DNA of 64,000 nucleotides from Pseudomonas sp. ML2-2023-3 (GCF_037055275.1 NZ_CP146343.1:3754501-3818500); one strand, 5' to 3'. Positions 9,716 to 19,526 are shown, counted from the first letter of the stretch. A program made the numbers and translations. The notes: generated from the sequence alone by a model not told the origin.

Positions 9716-10204
9716 ATGGCCAAGTCAGCCACCCCTGTCGTCGCCCAAGAGGCCCTGCCTGAAAGCCCGGACGTACAGGCCCCCCTGGACACCGCGCTGG
9801 ACGAACTGATCGGCTATGCCATGCGTCGCGCCCAGTTAAAGCTGTTCCAGAACCTGATCAGCCGACTGTCGGCCCATGACCTGCGCCCGGCGCAGTTTTC
9901 GGCAATGGCGATCATTGACCAGCATCCCGGCCTGATGCAGGCAGACCTGGCCCGTGCGCTGGCGATTGAGCCCCCGCAAGTGGTGCCATTGCTGAACAAA
10001 CTGGAGAGTCGGGCGTTGGCGGTACGGGTTCGTTGCAAACCCGACAAGCGCTCCTACGGCATCTTCCTGAGCAAGACCGGAGAAGCCCTGCTCAAAGAGC
10101 TCAAGGCCATCGCTGCCCAAAGCGACATCGACGCGACCTCGGCGCTGGATAGCGCCGAGCGTGAAGAACTGCTGCGCCTGCTGAAAAAGGTGTATCAGGA
10201 GTAA
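9716..10204 (+). CDS. ferR: MarR-family repressor of the ferulate operon
   Basis: A 162-residue winged-helix protein. The helix-turn-helix segment runs from LMQADLARALAIEP to VVPLLNKLESRAL, followed by a wing with KPDKRSYGIFLSKTG. FerR in Pseudomonas represses the hydroxycinnamate operon and is relieved by feruloyl-CoA. I use the ATG at 9716 with AAGGA upstream; an in-frame start at 9611 would add 35 residues in the presumed operator region. It is divergent from ech, the conserved position of ferR. Confidence 0.88.
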   Translation: MAKSATPVVAQEALPESPDVQAPLDTALDELIGYAMRRAQLKLFQNLISRLSAHDLRPAQFSAMAIIDQHPGLMQADLARALAIEPPQVVPLLNKLESRALAVRVRCKPDKRSYGIFLSKTGEALLKELKAIAAQSDIDATSALDSAEREELLRLLKKVYQE

Positions 10205-10346
10205 CCTGGCGCTGTAGCCACTGCGTAGCCGAACGCAGCCTCGCATGGCTCGTCAGCGACTACAGATTCGCCACCCTCTCCGTGTTGTAGTCGCTGACGA
10301 GTAGTACGAGGCTGCGATCGAGCGCGCAGCGGTCGCAAAACCGCCC
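10205..10346. repeat. REP-like palindromic element
   Basis: Inverted copies of a Pseudomonas extragenic repeat: CGTCAGCGACTACA at about 10252 and TGTAGTCGCTGACGAG at about 10285, followed by GAGGCTGCGATCGAGCGCGCA. The same family occurs at 14515-14862 and 43200-43330. It lies between the convergent ferR and porin genes and may act as a bidirectional terminator. Confidence 0.75.
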
Positions 10347-11630
10347 CTACCAGATCGGCAAGGTATAGATGGCCAGAAAGCGGGTCTGGTTTTCATCGCG
10401 AAAGGCCGCACCTGTCGGGAAGTCGTTTCGGTAAATAGACTTCCTCGCCAAAAGACCCAGGTTTTTCAGCGGCCCGCTCTGGATCACGTACCCCAGCTCC
10501 ATCTGAAACTCGCGCTCCTTGCGATCATCCGCATTCAAGGACGCCAGTTCGATATTGTCACCGCGCACATAACGCAACCGCCCTTTCAATCCCACCACCC
10601 CCACCGCCGTGAAGTCGTAGTCGTAAATGGCCTGCCAGGTGCGCTCCTTGGCATTGAGAAAGTCCGAACTCATGGTCATTTCGCTCATGCCCATCAACTC
10701 TGTACCCGAGATGTAAGGCGTCGCCGTATCACCGCTGGAGTGCATGTAGCCCACACTTAAACGATGCCCACCCAGCCGATAACCCAACAGCGCCGATGCG
10801 TTGATGTTGTCGACCTTGCCTGCTTTGGCACTGCCCGCCTCATCACTGAAAAAACTGCGCAGGTCGGTGGTCAGCACGCCGTCACCCAGGGGCAGGTCGT
10901 GCAGCAATGCCAGGGTGCTTTGCTTGTACAAATCCGCCACCTCGACATGGTAGGCGCGCACGCTCAGGTTCTTGTTGACCTGATAATCACCACCGCCGTA
11001 AGCCAGGTGCGAGGTTTCAGCCGAGCCCTTGAATCGGCCATTGGGGGACGCGATGGTCATGGCCTGGTAGTTGGTGGAGTCACGTTTGTTGATCGCGTCG
11101 ATATAACCGGTGTTGAAGGTCAGGCCGTCAATTTCTTTGGAGCTGACGGTGGTCCCGCGAAAGGTCTGGGGCAACAGCCGCGACGGGCTGGCAAAGGCAA
11201 ACGGCAGAAAAATCGACACATCACCGGTCTTGAGCGTGGTCTGGCTAAAACGCAGCTTGCCGGTGAAGGCCAGTCGCGAGTACTCATCCGCAGCCTGTTT
11301 GTCACTATTGACCGGCAGCAGTTCGGTGCCGCTGCGGTCAGGCGAAGAGTCCAGCTTGACCCCCAGCAGACCACGCACATCCAGCCCGAAACCGACCGTA
11401 CCTTCGGTAAAGCCCGACTCCATGTTGGCAATGAAGCCCTGGGCCCATTCCCGCGCTGCGGTCTTGGCGCCACCGTCCTTGTAATCACGGTCCATGTAGT
11501 AGTTGCGCAAGGTCAGGGTGCCGTGACTGTCTTCGATAAATCCCTGGGCCCAAACCGGGGTGCTGAACAGACACAGGGCAATGCACGAAAGCGGGAACAA
11601 GCGCAGGGCGCCTTGGTTGAGCGTATGCAT
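10347..11630 (-). CDS. OprD-family porin of the hydroxycinnamate cluster
   Basis: A 427-residue outer-membrane channel of the OprD/OpdK family. Residues 1-29 form a signal peptide ending in PVWA before QGF; the body is an alternating beta-strand pattern ending with IYTLPIW, an aromatic-terminated last strand. The shared blocks LRNYYMDRDYKDGG and VGFGLDVRGLLGVKLDSS match the partial porin at 1-285. I chose ATG 11630 because the signal peptide begins there; an in-frame start 40 codons upstream does not give one. It faces an AAHS transporter gene across a 299-base divergent region, so it probably admits hydroxycinnamates or related acids. Confidence 0.9.
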   Translation of the reverse strand: MHTLNQGALRLFPLSCIALCLFSTPVWAQGFIEDSHGTLTLRNYYMDRDYKDGGAKTAAREWAQGFIANMESGFTEGTVGFGLDVRGLLGVKLDSSPDRSGTELLPVNSDKQAADEYSRLAFTGKLRFSQTTLKTGDVSIFLPFAFASPSRLLPQTFRGTTVSSKEIDGLTFNTGYIDAINKRDSTNYQAMTIASPNGRFKGSAETSHLAYGGGDYQVNKNLSVRAYHVEVADLYKQSTLALLHDLPLGDGVLTTDLRSFFSDEAGSAKAGKVDNINASALLGYRLGGHRLSVGYMHSSGDTATPYISGTELMGMSEMTMSSDFLNAKERTWQAIYDYDFTAVGVVGLKGRLRYVRGDNIELASLNADDRKEREFQMELGYVIQSGPLKNLGLLARKSIYRNDFPTGAAFRDENQTRFLAIYTLPIW

Positions 11631-11929
11631 ATTGAATGTCCATTTATTGTTGTTTTTGACAGAACCAGAACGCTCTCTTGGCGTTTCCTGAGCCAGAGAA
11701 TGGAAACAAGTCAAAGCAACGTCAATCATAAATGACCGATAATCGAACATTATGTTTCTTATCTAGTTTTGATATTCACTGGCAGATACTGGCTAAAAGC
11801 CCGTCTTAAACACCTTAAATCTCATTTTGAAGCCAATAACAATCTCAGCTTCTTTTTTTAGTTATCTTTGTTAATCTTTATTTGGCTCGCAGAAAGCCCC
11901 CCCTACAAAAACAATAACGAGGTTCGTCC
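11631..11929. promoter_or_regulatory. Divergent porin/transporter promoter region
   Basis: A 299-base AT-rich gap with the PcaR-like box at 11734-11748. Both divergent genes encode uptake proteins, so shared control is likely. No reading frame in it looks coding. Confidence 0.55.
11734..11748 (+). promoter_or_regulatory. IclR-type (PcaR-like) operator candidate
   Basis: GACCGATAATCGAAC, a 15-bp imperfect palindrome (two arm mismatches) sharing the CGATAATCGAAC core with the boxes at 2067 and 46968. It lies between the divergent porin and transporter genes. Confidence 0.45.
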
Positions 11930-13150
11930 ATGAACACTCCACAGCATCGTTCGACGCTGACAATCGCTTTGTGCTTTATCGTTGCGCTTATCGAAGGGTT
12001 TGACCTGCAAGCCGCGGGCACTGCCGCCGCCGGCCTGCGTCAAACCTTTGCCCTGGACCCGAAAATGATGGGCTGGGTGTTCAGTGCCGGGATCATCGGC
12101 CTGCTGCCCGGTGCATTCTTCGGCGGCTGGATTGCCGATCGAATCGGCCGTAAAAAGATCCTCATCGGCGCGGTCATCCTGTTTGGCGTCTTCTCCCTGT
12201 TGACCGCCTATGTAGACAGCTACTCCCACTTGCTGCTGGTGCGATTCATGACGGGTCTTGGCCTGGGCGCTGCCCTGCCCAACCTGATCGCCCTGTGTGC
12301 CGAAGCGGTAGACGAACGCCGTCGTGGCACAGCGATCAGCATCATGTATTGCGGCGTGCCACTGGGCGGCGCATTGGCAGCGGTAGTGGCGATGTTCTCC
12401 CATGACCACTGGCAAACCACCTTTATCATCGGCGGGCTGGCCCCGTTGCTGGTAGTGCCCCTGATGATCATCCTGCTGCCCGAGTCCCGGGTTTTCCGCC
12501 AGGACGTCAGTCAGGCTTTGCGCGTGTCCACGGGCCAGGCACTGTTTGGTGAAGGTCGTGGCCGTTCGACCCTGGCGTTGTGGCTCAGTTACTTCTTTAC
12601 CCTGACCGTGATGTACATGCTGCTGAACTGGCTGCCCACGCTGCTGCTCGCCCAGGGCTTTACCAAACCGCAAGCGGGCATGGTGCAAATGCTGTTCAAC
12701 ATAGGCGGTGCTTTGGGCTCCTTGCTCGGTGGCCTGCTGCTGGACCGCTGCAACCCGATCAAGGTGGTTCTGGGCGTCTATGCCGGGCTACTGGCATCAC
12801 TGGCCGGGATCGGCTTTTCGGTAGGGATTGTGCCCGTGGCCACCGCAGGCTTTGCCGTGGGCCTGTTTGTCATGGCGGCGCAGCTGGTGCTGTATGCAAT
12901 GGCTCCGCCACTGTACCCGACCGCCGTACGGGCAACCGGCGTCGGCGCTGCGGTCGCTATCGGGCGCCTGGGTTCGGTTGCAGGTCCCTTGGCCGCAGGT
13001 CAGATCCTCGCCGCCGGGGCCGGAACGACCGGGGTGCTGCTGGCGACTTCACCGGGACTGGTCATTGCGGCATTGGCGGTCATCACGGTGATTACCCGCG
13101 CCCATCAAAGTGCGAGCCTGAAACCGGGATTTGTGGCCGCTGACCAGTAA
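11930..13150 (+). CDS. MFS aromatic acid transporter, hydroxycinnamate type (HcnK/HcaK-like)
   Basis: A 406-residue major facilitator with about 12 membrane segments. LIEGFDLQAAG in helix 1 is the AAHS signature, IADRIGRKKIL is the helix 2-3 loop motif, and PTAVRATGVG is the matching C-terminal half motif. It resembles the MhpT/HcaK branch for phenylpropanoid acids. Its position beside the ferulate operon, divergent from an OprD-type porin, supports import of hydroxycinnamates; that substrate is inferred from context. An AACGAGG stretch precedes the ATG. Confidence 0.85.
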   Translation: MNTPQHRSTLTIALCFIVALIEGFDLQAAGTAAAGLRQTFALDPKMMGWVFSAGIIGLLPGAFFGGWIADRIGRKKILIGAVILFGVFSLLTAYVDSYSHLLLVRFMTGLGLGAALPNLIALCAEAVDERRRGTAISIMYCGVPLGGALAAVVAMFSHDHWQTTFIIGGLAPLLVVPLMIILLPESRVFRQDVSQALRVSTGQALFGEGRGRSTLALWLSYFFTLTVMYMLLNWLPTLLLAQGFTKPQAGMVQMLFNIGGALGSLLGGLLLDRCNPIKVVLGVYAGLLASLAGIGFSVGIVPVATAGFAVGLFVMAAQLVLYAMAPPLYPTAVRATGVGAAVAIGRLGSVAGPLAAGQILAAGAGTTGVLLATSPGLVIAALAVITVITRAHQSASLKPGFVAADQ

Positions 13151-13209
13151 CCCAAGGCTGCGCTCTGTGGCTTGAAGCGTCTCGACAGCGTGTTTGTTTA
13201 GGTTCTGCC

Positions 13210-13243
13210 GATCTCAGGATTCAAAGGTTTGAATCCTGAGATC
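13210..13243. terminator. Perfect 16-bp inverted repeat
   Basis: Arms 13210-13225 and 13228-13243 are perfectly complementary with only a GG between them. No T-run follows. It lies 59 bases after the transporter stop and 67 bases before the next MFS gene, so it is either a rho-independent-like stem or a large operator. Confidence 0.5.
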
Positions 13244-13310
13244 AGGGGTTGTCTGTTATTAACGTTCGATGTGCCGCACAACAACACTCGAACTTCAGGG
13301 ACGACCCGCA

Positions 13311-14528
13311 ATGCCATCCACTCCCCCCCAACAGGCCAAGGGCGTCTTCGGGCTCTTCTGCCTCGCCAGTTACCTGCTGTCGTTGTCTTATGGCACCACT
13401 TTTTTACTGGCCATGATGCTCAGCGCCCACGGCGGCAGTGAGTCGCAGGCTGGCACGATCATCTCGGTCGCCATGCTGAGTACCTTCCTGGCAGTGATTT
13501 TTTCCGGCCACCTGACCGACCTGTTCGGCGCTCCCAGGGCCATAGCCTGTGGCTCCCTGCTGCTGGCCGCCGCCTGCCTGGGTTTCGCTACCTTGCCCGA
13601 TCATGGCACCGCGGTGCTGATCTTTGGCTTGCTGCTGGGGTTGGGCTGGGGAGTGTTTTACACCCTGGGGCCGATCGTCGTGGCCATGCTCATCGAGCCC
13701 GCGCAACGGGTGAAACACTTCGCCTTGCTCTCGGGCAGCATGATGACCGGCATCGGCACGGGCCCCTTGCTCGGTCGTGCAGCCCAGGCACTGGGTTACC
13801 CGGTGGAATCGGCGTTCCTGGTGGCGGCCGTTGCCAGCCTGCTGGGTGGCCTGATGTTTGTGGTCATCGGCCCAGGAATCAAGCGCCAGCACAGCACACC
13901 CGGCTCCGTCGCCCCCTGCAAAATCACGCCGCAGGCTGCTGCGCTGGTGCTGCGTTCCAAGGCCGTGTTCGCGATCATGATGGTTGGCCTGGGCGGCGCC
14001 ATCTTCGGAGGGTTGTCCAGTTTTCAAACCTCTTACGCGACACTCAACCAGCTGGACTATTCACTCTTCTTCCTGGGCTTCATGGGTGCCGCAATCACCT
14101 GTCGCCTGCTGATTGCGGGGTTGATTGTCAGGCGTGACCCCTATGTCATGTCCTGCTTGCTGACGGCCTTGATGGTGGTTTCGGTGTTGATGCTGATGTT
14201 CTTTGTCAGCTCCGGGTTCATCTATTTATTGGCAGCCATTGTGCTTGGGGTCGGCTACGGCCTGACGTACTCAGTAATCAACGGCCTGGCTGCCAACGAA
14301 GCACCTACCGGGCTGACGCCACAGTCGCTGGTGCTGTTCAGCCTGGCGTATTTTGTCGGGGTATTCGGTTTCCCCTGGCTGGCCGGGCAGATCATCGTTA
14401 ACTACGGAATGCACACCCTGCTCTGGATAATCCTGGGGATTGCCTTGTGCAACTGGTCCATTACCCTGGGCCGACTGGTGTGGCGACACCTGCAACGCGA
14501 TGTATCCGGCCCTCTACGTAGCAGTTGA
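13311..14528 (+). CDS. MFS transporter of unknown substrate
   Basis: A 405-residue protein with about 12 hydrophobic helices and the loop GHLTDLFGAPRAI between helices 2 and 3. The AAHS signature is absent, so it belongs to another MFS branch. I selected ATG 13311 (MPSTPPQQ), with AGGGA upstream, rather than the in-frame start 14 codons earlier. It is colinear with the previous transporter but separated from it by a strong dyad at 13210-13243. REP repeats follow directly. Its substrate cannot be deduced here. Confidence 0.82.
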   Translation: MPSTPPQQAKGVFGLFCLASYLLSLSYGTTFLLAMMLSAHGGSESQAGTIISVAMLSTFLAVIFSGHLTDLFGAPRAIACGSLLLAAACLGFATLPDHGTAVLIFGLLLGLGWGVFYTLGPIVVAMLIEPAQRVKHFALLSGSMMTGIGTGPLLGRAAQALGYPVESAFLVAAVASLLGGLMFVVIGPGIKRQHSTPGSVAPCKITPQAAALVLRSKAVFAIMMVGLGGAIFGGLSSFQTSYATLNQLDYSLFFLGFMGAAITCRLLIAGLIVRRDPYVMSCLLTALMVVSVLMLMFFVSSGFIYLLAAIVLGVGYGLTYSVINGLAANEAPTGLTPQSLVLFSLAYFVGVFGFPWLAGQIIVNYGMHTLLWIILGIALCNWSITLGRLVWRHLQRDVSGPLRSS

Positions 14529-14862
14529 CGAGTAGAACGAGGCTACGTTCGAGCGTGAAGCAGTCGCAAAACCGGTAAACGCGGTATCCCTGATTCACCG
14601 AGGAAGCTGACTTTACGACTGCTACGTCGCAGTGGTGCACCAAGACGATCGCAGCCTCGCACGGCTCGTCAGCGACTACAGTTCGCCACCTACCCCTTGT
14701 AGTCGCTGACGAGTAGAACGAGGCTGCGATCGAGCGCGAAGCGGTCGCAAAACCGGTAAACGCGGTATCCCTGATTCACCGAGGAAGCTGACTTTACGAC
14801 TGCTACGTCGCAGTGGCGCACCAAGACGATCGCAGCCTCGCACGGCTCGTCAGCGACTACAG
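14521..14862. repeat. Tandem duplication of a 181-bp REP-containing unit
   Basis: Two head-to-tail units with a 181-base offset. The core 14571-14681 repeats at 14752-14862 with one T/C difference. Each unit carries the GTAGTCGCTGACGAG-type half and its inverted CTCGTCAGCGACTAC half, so together they can fold into long hairpins. The unit belongs to the family at 10205-10346 and 43200-43330. It fills the 378-base gap between the convergent MFS and nikR genes, and I see no gene in it. Confidence 0.85.
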
Positions 14863-14906
14863 GTCGTGCGCAAGCCGCCACATAGTGCTTTTGGTACCCG
14901 GCCCGC

Positions 14907-15305
14907 CTAGCCCAACGGAATAATCTGCGCACTGCCATGCCGAACCCCACGCTCGGCCATCACATGACGCGTCAGCTCCGCCACCTCCCCCACCGTGCCC
15001 TTGAGCACCGAGACTTCCATGCACTTGCCCTGATCCAGGTGCACATGCAACGTCGACAGCGTCAGGTCATGGTGCTCATGAAAGGCCGTATTCAGACGCT
15101 TGGACAACTCACGCGTAGCGTGGTCATACACGTAGCTCAAGGTCGCGACACAGGCACTTTGAGGGTCACCCTGCTCCGGTTCCAGCAACCCGGCACGCAA
15201 TAAATCACGTATGGCCTCGGAGCGCCCCTGATAGCCGTGGGTGCCCACACGCGCATCAATGGCAGCCAACAAATCATCGTCCAGCGAAATAGTGACCCTC
15301 TGCAT
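14907..15305 (-). CDS. nikR: Nickel-responsive regulator NikR
   Basis: A 132-residue ribbon-helix-helix repressor. MQRVTISLDDDLL forms the DNA-binding ribbon and GYQGRSEAIRDLLR the helices; the C-terminal ACT-like domain has all four nickel ligands at E. coli numbering: His76, His87, His89 and Cys95. It represses the nickel importer when nickel is sufficient. The start at 15305 matches the family; an in-frame start 17 codons upstream overlaps the operator. It is divergent from nikABCDE with a 90-base intergenic region. Confidence 0.95.
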   Translation of the reverse strand: MQRVTISLDDDLLAAIDARVGTHGYQGRSEAIRDLLRAGLLEPEQGDPQSACVATLSYVYDHATRELSKRLNTAFHEHHDLTLSTLHVHLDQGKCMEVSVLKGTVGEVAELTRHVMAERGVRHGSAQIIPLG

Positions 15306-15321
15306 CCAATCAGCCTCGCAG

Positions 15322-15349
15322 TTATGAACTTTTGACATAGACTTCATAC
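15322..15349. promoter_or_regulatory. NikR operator
   Basis: TTATGA at 15322-15327 and TCATAC at 15344-15349 are separated by exactly 16 bases. The E. coli NikR site is GTATGA-N16-TCATAC, so there is one mismatch. It lies in the divergent nikR/nikA gap, where it can control both directions. Confidence 0.8.
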
Positions 15350-15395
15350 CCAGCATCTGATCAGGCCAATAGCCATCAATTGAGGGAGAAGCAGT

Positions 15396-16970
15396 GTGAA
15401 GCAGTCACGGACTAAAAAACAGCTGGCTTTATGGATGATTGGAGCCTGCCTGAGCGCAGGCATCTCGACTGCCTGGGCCGCCGCCCCGGCCCCCACGCTG
15501 ACCTATTCATGGCCGACCAATGCTGGTCCGCTGGACCCCCGAGGCTACTCGCCCAACCAGATGTATGCCCAGGCAATGGTCTATGAACCCCTGGTGCGGT
15601 ACACGGCACAGGGCACCCTGGAACCCTGGCTCGCAACTCACTGGACCGTGTCGCCGGACGGCAAGACCTACACCTTCACCCTGCGCGACAACGTAACCTT
15701 CAGTGATGGCAGCCCCTTCAACGCGAGTGCCGCCAAAACCAACCTTGATGCGGTGCTGGCCAACAGCAAACGCCACCAGTGGATGGAGCTGGTCTCCACC
15801 CTTGAGCGCGTCGAAGCGCCGGACGAGCACACGCTGGTGCTGGTGCTCAAACACCCTTATTACCCGACCCTGATGGAGCTGGCACAAGTGCGCCCGCTGC
15901 GGTTTGGCGCACCCGACGCCAAGCCGGGCACGCCGGTGGGCACCGGGCCTTGGGTGCTCGCCCAGACCCGGCGCGGCGAATACGACCGCTTCGACCGTAA
16001 CGAGCACTACTGGGGGCCAAAACCGGCCTATGACTCGGTCATGGTCAAGGTCATCTCCGACCCCGACAGCCGCGCCATCGCCCTGCAAACCGGAGAAATC
16101 GATCTGATCCAGGGCGCCGACGGCGAAATTTCGCCGGGCACTTTCGTACGCCTGCGCGATTCAGGCTTCAAAGCCGCCATTTCCGCACCACTGGCCACTC
16201 GCACCGTGGCAATGAACACTGGCCTGGCACCCACCAATGAACTGGCGGTGCGCCAGGCAATCAATCAGGCCGTTGACAAGGACACCATCATCGCCAAGGT
16301 GCTGCATGGCCAGGAACCCCGTGCCGATGCGCTGTTCGCCAGTAACATGCCGTACGCCGATCTTGGCCTCAAGGCTTTGCCCCATGACCCCGAGCAGGCG
16401 AAAAAAACCCTTGAGGCGGCTGGCTGGAAAGTCCCTGCGGGTAAACGCATTCGCGAGAAAGACGGCAAGCCACTGAGCACCGACCTGGTGTTTCTGGGCC
16501 CCAGCGCCCTGCAAAAAAATCTCGCTGAAATCATTCAGGGGGAGTTGGCCAAGGTCGGTATCGAGGTCAAGTTGCGCGCCGAAGAAGACGGCGCCCTGGT
16601 CCAGCGCCAGCGTGAAGGCAAGTTCGGCATGATTTTCGCCGACACCTGGGGCGCGCCCTATGACCCCCACTCATTTGTCAGCTCCATGCGCTACGCAGGC
16701 CACGCGGATTACATGGCCCAACGCGGCCTGCCGATGAAGGACGCCATCGACCATAAAATCGCCGAAGTCCTGGGCGAAACGGATGAAAGCAAGCGCGCCG
16801 AGGATTACCGCGAAATCCTCACCACCCTGCACGATCAGGCGGTGTACCTGCCGATCTCACACCTTACGGCCATCAGTGTCAGCGGCAACAACGTCGACAA
16901 CGTGCAATTCGGCAGCACGCTGTTTGACGTGCCGTTCGAGGTCATGCACCCAACCACAGGGAAGCCATAA
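15396..16970 (+). CDS. nikA: Nickel ABC transporter periplasmic binding protein
   Basis: A 524-residue family-5 solute-binding protein, the same length as E. coli NikA. Residues 1-29 are a signal peptide ending in AWAAA. The motif PYLTYSWP-like opening ([18 protein letters not shown]) and MVYEPLVRY are characteristic. It binds chelated nickel in the periplasm and delivers it to NikBC. The start is a GTG at 15396 with a GAGGGAG ribosome-binding site. nikB begins 2 bases after its stop. Regulation is expected through the NikR operator just upstream. Confidence 0.93.
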   Translation: MKQSRTKKQLALWMIGACLSAGISTAWAAAPAPTLTYSWPTNAGPLDPRGYSPNQMYAQAMVYEPLVRYTAQGTLEPWLATHWTVSPDGKTYTFTLRDNVTFSDGSPFNASAAKTNLDAVLANSKRHQWMELVSTLERVEAPDEHTLVLVLKHPYYPTLMELAQVRPLRFGAPDAKPGTPVGTGPWVLAQTRRGEYDRFDRNEHYWGPKPAYDSVMVKVISDPDSRAIALQTGEIDLIQGADGEISPGTFVRLRDSGFKAAISAPLATRTVAMNTGLAPTNELAVRQAINQAVDKDTIIAKVLHGQEPRADALFASNMPYADLGLKALPHDPEQAKKTLEAAGWKVPAGKRIREKDGKPLSTDLVFLGPSALQKNLAEIIQGELAKVGIEVKLRAEEDGALVQRQREGKFGMIFADTWGAPYDPHSFVSSMRYAGHADYMAQRGLPMKDAIDHKIAEVLGETDESKRAEDYREILTTLHDQAVYLPISHLTAISVSGNNVDNVQFGSTLFDVPFEVMHPTTGKP

Positions 16971-16972
16971 CC

Positions 16973-17914
16973 ATGCTGCGCTATATCATCCTGCGGCTTG
17001 TGCTGCTGATCCCGGTGCTGCTGGGGGTGTCGTTGATCGTCTTTGTCCTGCTGCACCTGGGCAACGGCGACCCGGCACTGGACTATCTGCGCCTGTCGCA
17101 GATCCCGCCCACCGACACCGCTCTGGCCGAGGCGCGCCATGCCCTTGGCCTTGACCGCCCCCTGCCCGAGCAATACCTCACCTGGCTGTGGAATGCCCTG
17201 CATCTCGATTTCGGCATTTCCTATATCACCGGGCGCCCGGTGCTCGACGACATCCTCTATTACCTGCCTGCTACCTTGCAGCTGGGTGGCCTGGCCCTGC
17301 TCACCACGCTGGTGATGAGCATTCCTCTGGGCCTGGCGGCTGCCCGCTGGAAAGGACGCTGGCCCGATCAGGTGGTGCGTTTCATCACCTTTATCGGCGT
17401 GTCGATGCCCAATTTCTGGCTGGCATTTCTGCTGATCGCCTTGTTCTCCCTGTGGCTGGGCTGGTTGCCACCGATGGGCCGGGGCAGCCCGCAGCATCTG
17501 CTGATGCCGGTCCTGGCCATTGCGCTGATGTCGATGTCGATCAACGCCCGCCTGCTGCGCGCCAGCCTGCTCGACGTGCGCCAGCATCGTCATGTGTTTT
17601 ACGCCCGGGCCCGTGGCCTCAATGAAAAACGGGTGTGGCGCGACCATATCCTGCGCAATGCCTGGATGCCGCTGGTGACCGCCACGGGCATGCATATCGG
17701 CGAGTTGCTGGGCGGTGCACTGGTGATCGAAACCATCTTCGCCTGGCCCGGTGTCGGGCGCTTCGCGGTCAGCGCGGTGCTCAATCGCGACTTTCCGGTG
17801 ATGCAGTGCTTCACCCTGCTGCTGACCACGCTGCTGGTGGTGTGCAATCTGGTGGTGGACATCTGCTACGCCTGGCTCGATCCACGTACGCGTCTGTCGG
17901 GGGTGATGGCATGA
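16973..17914 (+). CDS. nikB: Nickel ABC transporter permease NikB
   Basis: A 313-residue inner-membrane permease with six hydrophobic segments and the DppB-type fold. The EAA loop ([20 protein letters not shown]) that docks the ATPase is near residues 206-225. The downstream [18 protein letters not shown] motif is typical of NikB/DppB. It starts 2 bases after nikA and its stop overlaps nikC (ATGA), so the two are translationally coupled. Confidence 0.93.
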   Translation: MLRYIILRLVLLIPVLLGVSLIVFVLLHLGNGDPALDYLRLSQIPPTDTALAEARHALGLDRPLPEQYLTWLWNALHLDFGISYITGRPVLDDILYYLPATLQLGGLALLTTLVMSIPLGLAAARWKGRWPDQVVRFITFIGVSMPNFWLAFLLIALFSLWLGWLPPMGRGSPQHLLMPVLAIALMSMSINARLLRASLLDVRQHRHVFYARARGLNEKRVWRDHILRNAWMPLVTATGMHIGELLGGALVIETIFAWPGVGRFAVSAVLNRDFPVMQCFTLLLTTLLVVCNLVVDICYAWLDPRTRLSGVMA

Positions 17915-18756
17915 GCGCAATAGCTGCGGCTTATACCCGCAAAAAACACGGCCTGCGCATCGGTTACGTACTGGTGGCCCTGTTGCTGGTGATGGCGCTG
18001 CTCGGCCCCTGGCTGGCGCCTTACGACGCGACCCTGGTGAATCTGGACGACCGCCTGCTGCCCGCCAGCGCCAGCCATTGGCTGGGAACCGACCACCTGG
18101 GGCGCGACGTGCTCTCGCGCCTCATCGTCGGGACGCAACTGTCCCTGGGCAGCGTGGTGCTGGTGCTTGGGCTGGTGCTGGTGCTGGGCGTGGTCATTGG
18201 CGGTATCGCGGGCATCGTCGGCGGCAAGGTGGACATGTTCCTGATGCGTCTTTGCGACATGTTCCTGACCTTCCCTACTCTGGTGCTGGCGTTCTTTCTG
18301 ATTGCCTTGCTGGGCACCGGCCTGACCAACGTCATCATCGCGATCGCCCTGTCCCACTGGGCCTGGTATGCGCGAATGGTACGCGGCATGGTCCTGGCCC
18401 AGCGCAATCGCGACTATGTACTGGCTTCGCAACTGGCCGGTGCTTCACGCCTGACCCGCCTGCGCCAGCACGTGATGCCCAACGTCGTGGGGCAGTTGCT
18501 GGTCCTGGCGTCGATGGACATCGGCCATATGATGCTGCACGTCTCGGGCCTGTCCTTTCTCGGTCTGGGCGTCAGCCCGCCGACGCCTGAGTGGGGGGTG
18601 ATGATCAACGACGCCAAGGAGTTTATCTGGACCCAGCCGCAGCTCCTGCTCTGGCCCGGCCTGATGATCTTTATCTCGGTCATGGCCTTCAACCTGCTGG
18701 GCGATGCATTGCGTGACCGGCTCGACCCAAGCGTACTGGCGGAGATCAAGGAATGA
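17911..18756 (+). CDS. nikC: Nickel ABC transporter permease NikC
   Basis: A 281-residue permease of the DppC type. An N-terminal helix is followed by [16 protein letters not shown], the signature of this subfamily, and an EAA loop near [20 protein letters not shown]. It forms the channel with NikB. The ATG at 17911 overlaps the nikB stop by four bases; a longer in-frame extension upstream lies within nikB and is not plausible. Its stop overlaps nikD in the same way. Confidence 0.93.
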   Translation: MSAIAAAYTRKKHGLRIGYVLVALLLVMALLGPWLAPYDATLVNLDDRLLPASASHWLGTDHLGRDVLSRLIVGTQLSLGSVVLVLGLVLVLGVVIGGIAGIVGGKVDMFLMRLCDMFLTFPTLVLAFFLIALLGTGLTNVIIAIALSHWAWYARMVRGMVLAQRNRDYVLASQLAGASRLTRLRQHVMPNVVGQLLVLASMDIGHMMLHVSGLSFLGLGVSPPTPEWGVMINDAKEFIWTQPQLLLWPGLMIFISVMAFNLLGDALRDRLDPSVLAEIKE

Positions 18757-19526
18757 AGCACACATTGACCATTCGCGACCTGACCCTCAAGCACCAGCAA
18801 CGCACCCTGGTTGACCGGGTGGAACTGACCCTCAAGGCTGGCCAGGTGCATGCGCTGGTGGGCGCCAGCGGTTCCGGCAAGTCCCTGACCAGCCTGGGCA
18901 TCCTCGATTTATTGCCCCCCGGTGTCCACAGCAGCGGCGCAACCTTGCTGCTGGACGGGCGCCCGGTTGAAGCCACGCACTTGCGCGGCCGTGAAGTGGC
19001 GCTGGTGCTGCAAAACCCGCGCAGCGCCTTCAACCCGGTGCGCTCATTGCGCCAGCACGCACTCGAAACCCTGCAGACCCGTGGCCTGGGAGGCGCCGAG
19101 GCCGAGCGGCTGATCCAGACCACCTTGCACGAAGTGGGTTTGCACGATGATCAGCGGGTGCTCGACTCATTCGCCTTTCAACTGAGCGGCGGCATGCTGC
19201 AGCGGATGATGATTGCCCTGGCCCTGCTGGCCGACAGCCGTTTTTTGCTGGCCGACGAACCCACCAGCGATCTGGATGTTGTGGCCCAGGCCCGCTTTCT
19301 CGACCTGCTCGAGCGGCTGGTGGAACAACGCAACCTGGGCGTGCTGCTGATCACCCATGACATGGGCGTCGTCGCGCGCTGCGCCGACCGGGTGAGCGTC
19401 ATGGCCAACGGGCGGATTGTCGAGCATGCCGGTGTGCATGAGCTGTTCAACGCACCGCAAAGCAAGGAAGCGCGCACGCTGCTGGCGGCGCATCACTCAT
19501 TGACCCTGGAGGGCTGCGCGCCATGA
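18753..19526 (+). CDS. nikD: Nickel ABC transporter ATPase NikD
   Basis: A 257-residue ATPase. Walker A is GASGSGKSLT, the signature is LSGGMLQRMM, Walker B is FLLADEPTSDLD, and the switch histidine is in LLITHDMG. It powers nickel import together with NikE. Both ends overlap neighbours by four bases (ATGA), consistent with tight stoichiometric translation. Confidence 0.93.
   Translation: MKHTLTIRDLTLKHQQRTLVDRVELTLKAGQVHALVGASGSGKSLTSLGILDLLPPGVHSSGATLLLDGRPVEATHLRGREVALVLQNPRSAFNPVRSLRQHALETLQTRGLGGAEAERLIQTTLHEVGLHDDQRVLDSFAFQLSGGMLQRMMIALALLADSRFLLADEPTSDLDVVAQARFLDLLERLVEQRNLGVLLITHDMGVVARCADRVSVMANGRIVEHAGVHELFNAPQSKEARTLLAAHHSLTLEGCAP

Noticed and set aside
13264..13279. GTTCGATGTGCCGCAC as a fourth PcaR-like box
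   Set aside because: Only the left arm matches; the centre and right arm do not form the palindrome.
14521..14862. Possible CRISPR array
   Set aside because: Only two long units, no short regular spacers and no cas genes; it is a tandem REP duplication.
14461..14950. Small frames with repeated ASSVNQGYRVYRFCD-like translation
   Set aside because: They arise from the 181-bp tandem REP duplication, not from two related genes.
16835..17920. 361-codon frame antisense to nikB
   Set aside because: Gln/His-rich shadow of nikB with no family features.
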